A stretch of DNA of 64,000 nt, from contig NZ_KB899241.1 in assembly GCF_000378125.1 (NCBI RefSeq), forward strand, positions 1,649,652 through 1,713,651, read 5' to 3'. The position numbers and the translations under genes were made by a program. This document shows positions 54,556-62,588 of the stretch, one piece after another (position 1 is the first letter of the stretch; each line of letters opens with the position of its first letter). Origin of the DNA: Rudaea cellulosilytica DSM 22992. GTDB taxonomy: Bacteria > Pseudomonadota > Gammaproteobacteria > Xanthomonadales > Rhodanobacteraceae. The notes under the pieces are model-generated. The model did not search any database. It had not been told where the DNA came from and saw nothing but the letters and a program-made list of their open reading frames with translations.

Positions 54556-56262
54556 ATGCGCCCCGTTGCCGCCGACTCGCGCGATTCCGCGCGCGCAAGC
54601 GGACGGCGCGCTCTCAGCTTTCTCGCCGACCTGTCGCAGTCGCTCGCCGTCTCGCTCGATCTGAAGACGACGCTGGGTCCCGCGCTGACGCGCACGATGG
54701 ATTTCATGCACGCCGAAGGCGCTTCGCTGTTCCTGCTCGATCCGGCGACGAAGCTGCTCGAATGCAAAGTCTGCGCGGGCCCGGTCGACATCGTCGGCCT
54801 CAAGCTTGAGGTCGGCCAGGGCGTGGTCGGGCGCGCCGTCGCCGAGAACGCGCCGCAACGCAGCGACGATGCGCGCCGCGACGCGCGCGTCAACACCCGC
54901 GTCGACGCCGAAACCGGCTTCGTCACGCGTGCAATCCTGTGCGTGCCGCTCGCCACCGCGCAGGGTCCGATCGGCGCGCTCGAGATCATCAACCGCCGCG
55001 ACGGCGGCGCATTCGACGCCGACGATGCGGAAATCCTGCGCCTCGTTGCTGCACCGATGGCGCTCGCGATCAACAATGCGCGCCTCGCGCTCGAAGTTGC
55101 CGAGCAGCAGCGCATTCGCCGCGAGATGGGACTGGCGCGCTCGATCCAGAAGTCGCTGCTGCCGAAACGCCGACGCGGGAAATTCCCGCTGATCGGCGTC
55201 AACCTGCCCGCGCACGAGATCTCGGGCGACTTTTACGATTATTTCGATCTGGCCGATGGCCGCCTCGCATTTTTCGTCGGCGACATTTCCGGCAAGGGCC
55301 TCGACGCGGCATTCCTGATGGTACGCGTCGCCAGCCTGCTGCGCTGGAACGGCAAGGCCGCACCCGCGCCGGCGGCGTGGCTGCGCGAAGTCAACACGGA
55401 GTTGTGCGAAACGCTGCAGAACGGTCGCTTCGTCTGCGCCGTCGTCGGCATATATGACCGGCGCACGCACCAGGTCGTCATCGCCAACGCCGGCTTCCCG
55501 CCGGGTCTGCTCGACCACGGCGGCCGCTTCGAGGAACTGCCCGCCGACGGGCCTCCGCTCGGCATCATCAAGGAGGCCGAGTACGGCGAGCGCACGCTCG
55601 ACCTCGGCGGCGCGGCGCTGTATCTGTTCTCCGACGGCGCCACCGACGTGCGCGAAGGCGCACGCGCGCGCCTCGGCGCCGACGGCCTGTGCGAGCTGAT
55701 CCGCCGCTACGCAGCGCTCGCGCCCGAGCCGCGCCTGCGCGCGCTGATTAGCGAACTGAAGCGGCGTCGCCTCGTCGACGACACCACGTTGTTGCTGCTA
55801 CAGGAACCACGCGGCAGTGAGGTGCGCGAACTGCTTGCGCTGCGCTTCCCGGCCGATCCGCGCGAGATGCGTCGCGTGCGCGCCGAATTGCGCACCGCGC
55901 TTGATGCCGAGGACGTGGCACCCGAGTTGCGCGACCGCCTCGTCCTCGTCGTCGACGAGGCATGCACGAACGTCATGCGCCACGCCTACTGCGGCGGCGA
56001 AACCGGAACGATCGCACTGCGCGTCACGCGTGAGCGCGATATGCTCGGCTTCGAACTGCGCGACGAGGCGCCTTGCGTCGATCCGGCGCGGATCAAGCCG
56101 CGCGACCTGTCCGAGTGCCGCGCCGGCGGCCTCGGCGTCGCTTTCATCGACGCGACGATGGATTTCTGGCATATCGAAGGCCTGCCGGGCGGCCGTGGCA
56201 ACCGCTTGGTCATGCGCAAGCGGATCGCAGCGCAGGTACAAAACGATCGGGAGAGCGATTGA
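54556..56262 (+). CDS. GAF-PP2C phosphatase-HATPase partner-switching regulator
   Basis: A ~568-residue cytoplasmic protein. A GAF domain (~residues 30-175), a PP2C/SpoIIE phosphatase (~195-410, with SGDFYDYFDLADGRLAFFVGD and metal Asp residues, and SDGATDVRE) and a C-terminal RsbW-type HATPase (~425-560; N-box VVDEACTNVMRHAY, G-box GGLGVAFIDATMD) are fused in one chain. It therefore can both phosphorylate and dephosphorylate a STAS antagonist, as in HsbR-type systems. The STAS protein is the next gene, starting at the next base. GAF would sense a small molecule. The ATG used follows element D; in-frame codons through the element seem unlikely to be translated. Confidence 0.85.
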   Translation: MRPVAADSRDSARASGRRALSFLADLSQSLAVSLDLKTTLGPALTRTMDFMHAEGASLFLLDPATKLLECKVCAGPVDIVGLKLEVGQGVVGRAVAENAPQRSDDARRDARVNTRVDAETGFVTRAILCVPLATAQGPIGALEIINRRDGGAFDADDAEILRLVAAPMALAINNARLALEVAEQQRIRREMGLARSIQKSLLPKRRRGKFPLIGVNLPAHEISGDFYDYFDLADGRLAFFVGDISGKGLDAAFLMVRVASLLRWNGKAAPAPAAWLREVNTELCETLQNGRFVCAVVGIYDRRTHQVVIANAGFPPGLLDHGGRFEELPADGPPLGIIKEAEYGERTLDLGGAALYLFSDGATDVREGARARLGADGLCELIRRYAALAPEPRLRALISELKRRRLVDDTTLLLLQEPRGSEVRELLALRFPADPREMRRVRAELRTALDAEDVAPELRDRLVLVVDEACTNVMRHAYCGGETGTIALRVTRERDMLGFELRDEAPCVDPARIKPRDLSECRAGGLGVAFIDATMDFWHIEGLPGGRGNRLVMRKRIAAQVQNDRESD

Positions 56263-56598
56263 GTGAACGGCAACGAATGCATCAGCGAAACCCTGGGCGA
56301 CTACGTGCTCGTGCGATTGAGCGGCGAGGTCGACCTGTCCTGGTCGCAGCAGGTGCGGCGCGCCATCCTCGACGCGCTCGGCGATACCGGCAAGGTCGGC
56401 GTCGAGCTATCCCAGGTCAGCTACATCGATTCGTCCGGCATCGCCGCGCTGGTCGAAGGCTTCCAGAACGCGCGCAGCCGCAACCAGAAATTCGGCCTTG
56501 TCGGCGTGAGCGGCGCGGTCATGGCCGTGCTCCAGCTCGCGCGCCTCGACCGCGTGTTCCCGATCTTCGCCGACCTCGACGCGGCACGGTCGGCCTGA
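56263..56598 (+). CDS. STAS-domain anti-sigma factor antagonist
   Basis: A 111-residue single STAS domain of the SpoIIAA/RsbV/HsbA kind. The phosphorylation site is VSYIDSSGIAALVEG (~residues 50-64), with the Ser following Asp. It starts with a GTG directly after the stop of the phosphatase-kinase and ends two bases before the MlaE-type permease. Its partner is probably the HATPase of the previous gene. A STAS protein (MlaB) also belongs to MlaFEDB transporters, so it might instead, or also, bind the permease/ATPase complex encoded downstream. Confidence 0.85.
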   Translation: MNGNECISETLGDYVLVRLSGEVDLSWSQQVRRAILDALGDTGKVGVELSQVSYIDSSGIAALVEGFQNARSRNQKFGLVGVSGAVMAVLQLARLDRVFPIFADLDAARSA

Positions 56599-56600
56599 GC

Positions 56601-57398
56601 ATGGATGCGATCACGCGCCCGCTCGAATCGCTTGGCCGCGCGACGCTGAAATCGCTCGCCGGTACCGGCCATGCGGCGATGCTGCTGGTCGAAAGCATCG
56701 GCTTCGCGCTGACCGGCTGGCGCCGCGGTCAGCCGGTGCGCGTGCCTTCGGTGTTCGAGCAGATGCGCCAGATCGGCGTCGACGCGCTGCCGATCACCGC
56801 GCTGCTCGCGCTGGTCATCGGCATCATGCTCGGTATCCAGTTCGTTGCCGCGTTGAGCGAGTTCGGCGCGCAGTCGCAGGTCGTCATCGCCGTGGCCAAG
56901 TCGGTGACGCGCGAGTTCGGTGCGCTGATCACCGCGATCCTTGTTGCCGGCCGCTCGGGCTCGGCGCTGGCCGCGCGCATCGGCTCGATGAATGTCTCGC
57001 AGGAAGTCGACGCGCTCGCGGTGATCGGCATCGACCCGGTGCGCTATCTCGCCGCGCCGGCATTGTTCGCGATGCTGCTCATGCTGCCCGCGCTGACCAT
57101 CTTTGCCGACGCGATCGCGATCTTCGGCGCCGCGGTCTATTCGGCGCCCGCGCTCAACGTCACACCGGGTGCATACATTTCGCAGACGCTCGCGCTGCTG
57201 ACGCCGGGCGACATCGGCCAGGGTCTGGCCAAATCGGTGGTCTTCGCGATCCTGATCTCATTGATCGGCATCAGCACCGGGTTTTCCGTGAGCGGCGGTG
57301 CGGAGGGCGTCGGCCGCGCGACCACGCGCTCGGTCGTACTGTCGATCTGCTACATCATCGTCGCCGACATGATCTTTTCGTTCTTCCTGAATCGCTGA
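56601..57398 (+). CDS. mlaE: MlaE-family lipid ABC transporter permease
   Basis: A 265-residue permease of the MlaE/YrbE family. It has an N-terminal interfacial helix and about five transmembrane helices, with ITALLALVIGIMLGIQFVAAL (~residues 63-83), GALITAILVAGRSGSALAARIGSM (~112-135) and EVDALAVIGIDPVRYLAAPAL (~139-159), the conserved coupling region. It moves phospholipid or other hydrophobic substrates between the inner membrane and an MCE protein. Gene symbol by family. It sits two bases after the STAS gene and 23 bp before the ATPase. Confidence 0.9.
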   Translation: MDAITRPLESLGRATLKSLAGTGHAAMLLVESIGFALTGWRRGQPVRVPSVFEQMRQIGVDALPITALLALVIGIMLGIQFVAALSEFGAQSQVVIAVAKSVTREFGALITAILVAGRSGSALAARIGSMNVSQEVDALAVIGIDPVRYLAAPALFAMLLMLPALTIFADAIAIFGAAVYSAPALNVTPGAYISQTLALLTPGDIGQGLAKSVVFAILISLIGISTGFSVSGGAEGVGRATTRSVVLSICYIIVADMIFSFFLNR

Positions 57399-57421
57399 GC
57401 AGCAGGCAACGGAGCAATCGC

Positions 57422-58231
57422 GTGGTTTCGTCGCTGCCTCTGATCGAAGTGGAAAAACTCGAAGCCTGGTACGGGCGTCGGCGCATCCTCAAAAACGTCG
57501 ACTTCAACGTGCATGCGGGCGAAATCCGCGTGATCATGGGTGGGTCGGGCTCGGGTAAAAGTACACTTTTGCGCCACTTGCTCGGCCTGCATCGGCCGCG
57601 CAGCGGCACGATCAAATTGCTCGGTGTCGATATCGGCCATGCGGACGAGGCGCAGATGCTCGGCGTGCGCCGGCAGATCGGCGTGTCGTTCCAGGGCGGT
57701 GCCTTGCTGACCTCACTCAGCGTCGGCGACAACGTCGCGCTGCCGTTGCGCGAGATGACGCGGCTCGACGAAAACACGATCCGCATCATGAGTCGACTCA
57801 AGCTCGAAGTGGTCAATCTCGGCGGCTTTCAGGAGCTGATGCCGGCGCAGCTTTCCGGCGGCATGATCAAGCGTGCCGCGCTTGCGCGAGCGATCGTGAT
57901 GGATCCGAAACTGCTGTTCTTCGACGAGCCTTCGGCCGGTCTCGATCCGGTTGTCTCGGCCGAGCTCGACGAGTTGATCCTGCGCCTGCGCGATGCGCTG
58001 CGCATGACCATCGTCGTCGTCACCCACGAACTGGAAAGCGCATTCAAGATCGCCGATACGATCACCGTGCTCGACCAGGGCGAAATCCTGATGACCGACA
58101 CGGTGGACAAGGTGCGTCACGCGAACAACGAGCGTATCCAGGACCTGCTCAACCGACGTCCGCGCGAGACCCCAGTCGATGCCGACGCCTATCTGCGCCG
58201 CCTTACCGAAGAGCACGCCGCGCCCGTTTAG
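57422..58231 (+). CDS. mlaF: MlaF-family lipid ABC transporter ATPase
   Basis: A 269-residue ATPase partner of the MlaE-type permease. Walker A is MGGSGSGKSTLLRHL (~residues 40-54), Q-loop VSFQGGALL, ABC signature LSGGMIKRAALARAI (~140-154), Walker B LLFFDEPSAGLDP and H-loop VVTHELESA. The QxxGGAL Q-loop and GGMIKR signature are typical of MCE-linked ATPases. A GTG start is used. Confidence 0.9.
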   Translation: MVSSLPLIEVEKLEAWYGRRRILKNVDFNVHAGEIRVIMGGSGSGKSTLLRHLLGLHRPRSGTIKLLGVDIGHADEAQMLGVRRQIGVSFQGGALLTSLSVGDNVALPLREMTRLDENTIRIMSRLKLEVVNLGGFQELMPAQLSGGMIKRAALARAIVMDPKLLFFDEPSAGLDPVVSAELDELILRLRDALRMTIVVVTHELESAFKIADTITVLDQGEILMTDTVDKVRHANNERIQDLLNRRPRETPVDADAYLRRLTEEHAAPV

Positions 58232-58329
58232 GGTTGTTTTGTGACGCATTCGACGAAATGCACTTGGGTATTGTGTGATGCTTCACAGATTAACAACAAC
58301 AGGGCGATAGGCCCGGGGAGAAGAGCCGC

Positions 58330-59274
58330 GTGCGCTTCGGTATCGTCGTAGATTCCGCCTGCGATCTGCCGGCGGAGTTTTTCGCCGAGCACGACGTCGG
58401 CATTCTTCCCATCAGCATCCGCATCGGCAACGAATCGCTCGTCGACGATCGCGATCCCGCCCTGACCGCGCGTTATCTCGCCGAGAATCTAGGCGCACGC
58501 GGTGCCGCCGCGGAAACCGAGCCGTATACGGTCGAGCAGATCCGCGACGTGTTCCTTGAACGCCTCGTGCTCGACTACGACTGCGTGTTCTGCCTGACGA
58601 TCACCTCCACGCGCAGCCCGATCTTCGAGCACGCGCGCAAGGCCAGCTTCGCCATCCTCAACAGCTACCAGGCGGTGCGCAGGGCAGCCGGCGTCGACGG
58701 GCCGTTCCTGATGCGTGTGATCGACAGCCAGACGCTGTTCGCCGGCCAGGGCGTCGGCGTCTATGAGGCGACGCGCCTGATCGCCGCGAACTCAAGCATC
58801 GGCGCGATGCGCGAACGCCTCGAATTCATCGCTCAGAACAGCTATGGCTACATGCTGCCGCGCGACCTGTACTACCTCAGGGCGAGGGCGCAGAAGAAGG
58901 GCGACCGCAGCGTCGGTCTGTTCAGCGTGGCGCTCGGCAGTGCCCTCGACATCAAGCCCATCCTGCGTGGTTGGCGCGGTGAGACCGGCCCGGTCGGCAA
59001 GGTGCGCGGTTTCGACGCGGGCGCGAAGATACTGTTCGCCTACGCGCAGGAGCGCGTGCGCGCGGGCCTGCTCGTACCCGTGTTGTGCGTCAGTTATGGC
59101 GGCGATCTCGCCGAACTCGCCGCGCTGCCGGGCTATCCGGCACTCAAGGAAACCTGCGCCGAGCACGGCGTCGAAGTGCTCGAGAGCCCGATGAGCGTGA
59201 CCGGCATGGTCAACGTCGGCGTCGGTGCGGTGACACTTGGGTTCGCAGCGCTGGAGCATGAAGCGAAGTTCTGA
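58330..59274 (+). CDS. DegV-family fatty-acid-binding protein
   Basis: A 314-residue DegV protein. The N-terminus FGIVVDSACDLPAEFF (~residues 2-17) carries the family Ser in DSACDLP, and ITSTRSPIFEHARKA (~89-103) the second fatty-acid contact (TSTxS). IDSQTLFAGQGVGVYEA (~131-147) is the third motif. DegV/FakB proteins bind a single fatty acid and present it to a kinase. No FakA kinase is near. It lies inside the MCE transporter operon, which suggests it handles a fatty acid moved or released by that system. GGGGAGAAG precedes the GTG start. Confidence 0.85.
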   Translation: MRFGIVVDSACDLPAEFFAEHDVGILPISIRIGNESLVDDRDPALTARYLAENLGARGAAAETEPYTVEQIRDVFLERLVLDYDCVFCLTITSTRSPIFEHARKASFAILNSYQAVRRAAGVDGPFLMRVIDSQTLFAGQGVGVYEATRLIAANSSIGAMRERLEFIAQNSYGYMLPRDLYYLRARAQKKGDRSVGLFSVALGSALDIKPILRGWRGETGPVGKVRGFDAGAKILFAYAQERVRAGLLVPVLCVSYGGDLAELAALPGYPALKETCAEHGVEVLESPMSVTGMVNVGVGAVTLGFAALEHEAKF

Positions 59275-59363
59275 GGACCGGTTCTGAGCGCACTTCCGCG
59301 GCCGGCAGCCGTGTATCATTTCGGCACGCGGCGCCGGTGCCGCGACGGCTTCGGAGCGCGCGG

Positions 59364-60302
59364 GTGAAACGCGACAACATCAACTACGTGCTGGTCGGCG
59401 CCGTTGTCGCGGCAGCCGTCGCGCTGCTGCTCGTCGCGCTCGCCGCGATCACCGGACGCGGCGGCGCCAGTTCGGACTACGTCGCACGCTACCGCAACGT
59501 CACCGGCCTGCGCGACGGTGCGCCGGTGTTCTACGAAGGCTTCCGCATCGGCCAGGTGGCGGCGATCGACCCCGAACGCGCGCCGCACGAGGGCAAGATC
59601 GAGACGCGCTACAAGGTCACGTTCGCGGTACGCCGCGATTGGCCGATCCCGAAGGATTCGGTCGCGCGTCTGACCTCGACCGGCCTGCTCGCCGACGTCG
59701 CGATTGGCATCAGCGAGGGCGCGAGCGCAGACATGGCCAAGCCGGGCGGCGAACTGGCCGGGCTCGAGAACGCCGACCTGTTCTCGTCGATGAATGCACT
59801 GGCCGTGCAGCTCAGCGACCTCACGCGCAACCAGGTGTCGCCGCTGGTGAAGACGCTGACCACGCATGTCGATTCGATCGCCAGCAAACTTGACGAGAGC
59901 ACGCCGGAAATCGTTGAGCAGTCGCGCCAGCTGCTGCAGCGGCTCAATTCGGCGTCGGCGTCGGTCGACGACCTGCTCAAGCCGCAGAACCGCGCGGCGA
60001 TCGGCGCGATCCTCGGCAACGTGCAGACGTTGTCGCACGATCTGCGCGCGACCCAGGCCAAGCTCGACGGCGCGATCAGCCAGATCGACGAGGTGATCCG
60101 CGAGAACCGCCCCGGCGTGCGCGATTCGGTCGACGACCTGCGCGGCATCCTCGCCTCGCTGTCCGAGCGCATCGACTCGATCACCCAAAACCTTGCGGTC
60201 GCCGCGCGCAACTTCAACGAGTTCTCGCGCGAGGTGCGCATGAGCCCGAACCGCCTGTTGATCGCGCCGAAGCGCGACAAGATCGAGGAGGAGCCGAAAT
60301 GA
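59364..60302 (+). CDS. MCE/MlaD-type lipid-binding transport subunit
   Basis: A ~312-residue substrate-binding subunit. An N-terminal anchor (INYVLVGAVVAAAVALLLVA, ~residues 6-25) is followed by the MCE domain (YVARYRNVTGLRDGAPVFYE, ~38-57, to ~120) and a long helical region (~150-290) rich in heptad-like patterns, the type that forms a tunnel or needle in larger MCE proteins. It is thought to pass lipids across the periplasm. GTG 59364 begins the likely anchor; GTG 59337 is an alternative. It overlaps the next gene by four bases (ATGA). Confidence 0.88.
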   Translation: MKRDNINYVLVGAVVAAAVALLLVALAAITGRGGASSDYVARYRNVTGLRDGAPVFYEGFRIGQVAAIDPERAPHEGKIETRYKVTFAVRRDWPIPKDSVARLTSTGLLADVAIGISEGASADMAKPGGELAGLENADLFSSMNALAVQLSDLTRNQVSPLVKTLTTHVDSIASKLDESTPEIVEQSRQLLQRLNSASASVDDLLKPQNRAAIGAILGNVQTLSHDLRATQAKLDGAISQIDEVIRENRPGVRDSVDDLRGILASLSERIDSITQNLAVAARNFNEFSREVRMSPNRLLIAPKRDKIEEEPK

Positions 60303-60910
60303 CTCGCCTGCGATTCGCCACGGTGACCATGGCTGCGCTGCTGCTGGTCGCGTGCTCGCCGCCGACCGTACCGGACGTGACCTACTATCGCTTGCCGCCT
60401 GCGGCGCCGCCGCAGCGCCTGCAACAGCCGCTGTCGATACTGCCGATCGAGGTCGGTACGTTCCGTTCCGAAGGCGTCTACGCCGAGCAGTCCGTGCTCT
60501 ACGCGGCCACGCCTGATGCGGGCGCGCTGCGTGCCTACCACTATCAGCTCTGGACCGATCCGCCTGCGCGCGGCCTGCAGGAGCGCCTGACCAACCGCCT
60601 GCGCGAAGCCGGTGTTTCGACGCTCGTCACCGACCGTCTGCCCGCGAGCGTGCAGGCGCTGCGCATCAAAGGCCGCATCCTGCATTACGAGCGCGTGCAG
60701 CAGGCGCAAGGTATCGTCGTACAGGTCGCGTTCGAGATGCGCGTCGAGCAGGATTCCGGCGAGCCGCTGCTCGAGCAGAACTACGAGGTCCAGGAGACCG
60801 CGGCGAACGAGTCGATGTCCGCGACCATGACTGCTTTCGGCGCCGCGGTCGACGCGGCATTCGCGAAGTTCCAGTCCGATCTCGTCGCGCTGGCGGGGGG
60901 CAAGTCGTGA
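60299..60910 (+). CDS. ABC-type transport auxiliary lipoprotein (PqiC/DUF330-like)
   Basis: A 203-residue lipoprotein. Lipobox LLLVACSPPT (~residues 14-23) gives Cys20-type lipidation. The mature domain has DVTYYRLPPAAPP, RSEGVYAEQSVLYA and the RALRIKGRILHYERVQ-type strand pattern (QALRIKGRILHYE). Family members sit with MCE transporters and probably interact with the MCE needle at the outer membrane. It overlaps the MCE gene at its start and the next gene at its end by four bases each, so all three are coupled. Confidence 0.85.
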   Translation: MTRLRFATVTMAALLLVACSPPTVPDVTYYRLPPAAPPQRLQQPLSILPIEVGTFRSEGVYAEQSVLYAATPDAGALRAYHYQLWTDPPARGLQERLTNRLREAGVSTLVTDRLPASVQALRIKGRILHYERVQQAQGIVVQVAFEMRVEQDSGEPLLEQNYEVQETAANESMSATMTAFGAAVDAAFAKFQSDLVALAGGKS

Positions 60911-61383
60911 TCGACGCGACGCGCCTGCGCTTGCTCGAGGCGATGGGCGTCGACGTCTACGCGCTGCGCACTCGCGCGCCTTCGCCCGCGGCTGTCGGCA
61001 CGCACGAGGCGAACATCGTGCCGGCGCGTAACTCATTGCGGTTGACCATCGTTTGTGCGCACGGCGTCCGTGCCGATGCGCGTCTGGCGCGATTGTTCAA
61101 GCATCTGCCGCAAGCATTCGGCATTTCCTCTGCGGCGATCGACTGGATCGAGGCCGATGCGAACGACGAACTGGTTGACTTTGCCGATGCGCAGGTCTAT
61201 CTCGTTCTCGGCGCGGCGATGGCGCGCGCGCTCGGTGCACAATTGTCCACAATGCAACAAAATACAGCGACCATTGCGGTAACTGCCGATCCCGCCCGGC
61301 TTCCCGGCATCGCCGCAGACAAGCGCGCGCTGTGGCAGGCGCTGAAACCCCTAGCGCGTCGGTTGCGCGAAACGGCAGGTTAA
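60907..61383 (+). CDS. HolD-like protein (candidate DNA polymerase III psi subunit)
   Basis: A 158-residue protein without signal or membrane segment. The N-terminus RLRLLEAMGVDVYALRTRAP resembles HolD's opening (LLQQLGI...LRRP in E. coli), and near the C-terminus ADKRALWQALKPLARRL resembles HolD's ALWQ tail. It lies four bases before rimI, as holD does in E. coli. Sequence conservation is weak overall, which is normal for HolD. This is inference from two short similarities plus position; if wrong, it is a hypothetical protein of unknown role. Confidence 0.45.
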   Translation: MIDATRLRLLEAMGVDVYALRTRAPSPAAVGTHEANIVPARNSLRLTIVCAHGVRADARLARLFKHLPQAFGISSAAIDWIEADANDELVDFADAQVYLVLGAAMARALGAQLSTMQQNTATIAVTADPARLPGIAADKRALWQALKPLARRLRETAG

Positions 61384-61386
61384 CCG

Positions 61387-61866
61387 ATGGTCGCGATCCT
61401 CGCCGAACCGCGATCGCAGATGCGCGTCATGCGTATCGACGACGTCGAGGCCGTCGCCGCGATCGAGACCGTCGCCTACGAATTTCCGTGGACACCCGGC
61501 ATCTTCCGTGACTGCCTGCGCGCTGGCTACGAATGCTGGGTGCTGGAGCAGAGCGGCGAGATCATCGGCTACGGCATCCTTTCGGTTGCCGCGGGCGAGG
61601 CGCATCTGCTCAACGCCTGCGTCGCTCCGGTGCAGCAGGGGCATGGCCACGGGCGGCATCTGGTCAAGCGCATGATCGAGCTTGCGCGCTGGCATCGCGT
61701 GCAGCGCATTTTCCTCGAGGTGCGCCCGTCGAACCGCGCCGCGGTCGCGCTGTATCCAACGCTCGGTTTCAACGAGATCGCGATGCGGCCGAACTACTAT
61801 CCGGCGAAGAATGGGCGCGAGGATGCGATAGTGATGGCGATGGAGTTGTTGCCGCCGGAGGATTGA
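61387..61866 (+). CDS. rimI: Ribosomal protein S18-alanine N-acetyltransferase
   Basis: A 159-residue GNAT acetyltransferase. Acetyl-CoA binding is VAPVQQGHGHGRHLVKRMIELA (~residues 79-100). N-terminal MRVMRIDDVEAVAAIETVAYEFPWT and C-terminal FLEVRPSNRAAVALYPTLGF (~111-130) match RimI, which acetylates the N-terminal Ala of S18. It follows the HolD-like gene by three bases. Confidence 0.85.
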   Translation: MVAILAEPRSQMRVMRIDDVEAVAAIETVAYEFPWTPGIFRDCLRAGYECWVLEQSGEIIGYGILSVAAGEAHLLNACVAPVQQGHGHGRHLVKRMIELARWHRVQRIFLEVRPSNRAAVALYPTLGFNEIAMRPNYYPAKNGREDAIVMAMELLPPED

Positions 61867-61927
61867 CGGTTGCTCGTCATTCCCAATTTTGCTTTGCCCT
61901 CGTTTTTTATCTATGTTTTTTGACGCA

Positions 61928-62486
61928 AGAGCTTCCACTCGTCCTGCGGACGAGCGGGTGACTTTCTCTTGCTCGCCCAAGAGAAAGTCACCAAAGAGAA
62001 TGCGCCCCAGAGCATTGCGCCCCTTGGGCATCCTGCCCAAGGGGTCCGCGTCAGCAGTCGGGTTCGGCTGACAGCACATCCGTGTGCTGGCAGCCGAATC
62101 GGCGCGATCCGTCGCGCCGCCCCCTGAGGGGCGTTTCCGACCGCTGCCGCCGCAATGCAATGGGGACCCGGAAGAGCCGAAGCAGCGCGCTCCTGCGCGC
62201 AGAAGCAAGGCAAGCGAAAAGCAAAGGCGTCGCGCGCCTTGTTTTTGATCTGGTTGGTGATCTTCGGGTCCCCGTTTGCCGCGGCGAGGGCAGGACGGAA
62301 ATGTCCGTAGGATCGCGCGCACGACGCGCGCGAGTTCGTTGCTTGGACAGGGAAGTTCAATCAACGAACCCCGGCTTGTCCTCGCGCACTGCCGCAGGCA
62401 GCGCGGCATCCGGGGTGCATTTCTTTTGGTTACTTTTCTTTGTGCAAGCAAAGAAAAGTAACCCGCGCGCCGGACGCGCGCGGAAA
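61928..62486. repeat. Long dispersed intergenic repeat, copy 2 (~560 bp)
   Basis: Homologous to 41065-41664. Left hairpin GGTGACTTTCTCTT / AAGAGAAAGTCACC (61957-61992) and right hairpin GGTTACTTTTCTTT / AAAGAAAAGTAACC (62428-62463) are both perfect 14-bp stems with 8-base loops. The rest is rich in small palindromes. It lies between the ends of the convergent rimI and DUF748 genes. From 62487 to 62588 I see no gene. Confidence 0.75.
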
Positions 62487-62588
62487 GGCGAATGGACGCG
62501 GCCAATGAGGATTAAAAACAACAAAGACTGGGTTCAAGCTTGTGCTGGAATGGCAAGCGAGAAGCAAAAGCGCGCGAAGCGCGCAACG

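Noticed and set aside
56263-56598. Naming the STAS gene mlaB outright
   Set aside because: It has an intact phosphorylatable Ser motif and directly follows a cognate kinase/phosphatase gene, so an antagonist role is at least as likely. The possible double role is given as a finding instead.
61351-62505. Long frame crossing rimI and the long repeat
   Set aside because: Half of it is antisense to rimI and the other half comes from the repeat, whose frames recur at 41063-41711 simply because the DNA is repeated. No protein signature.
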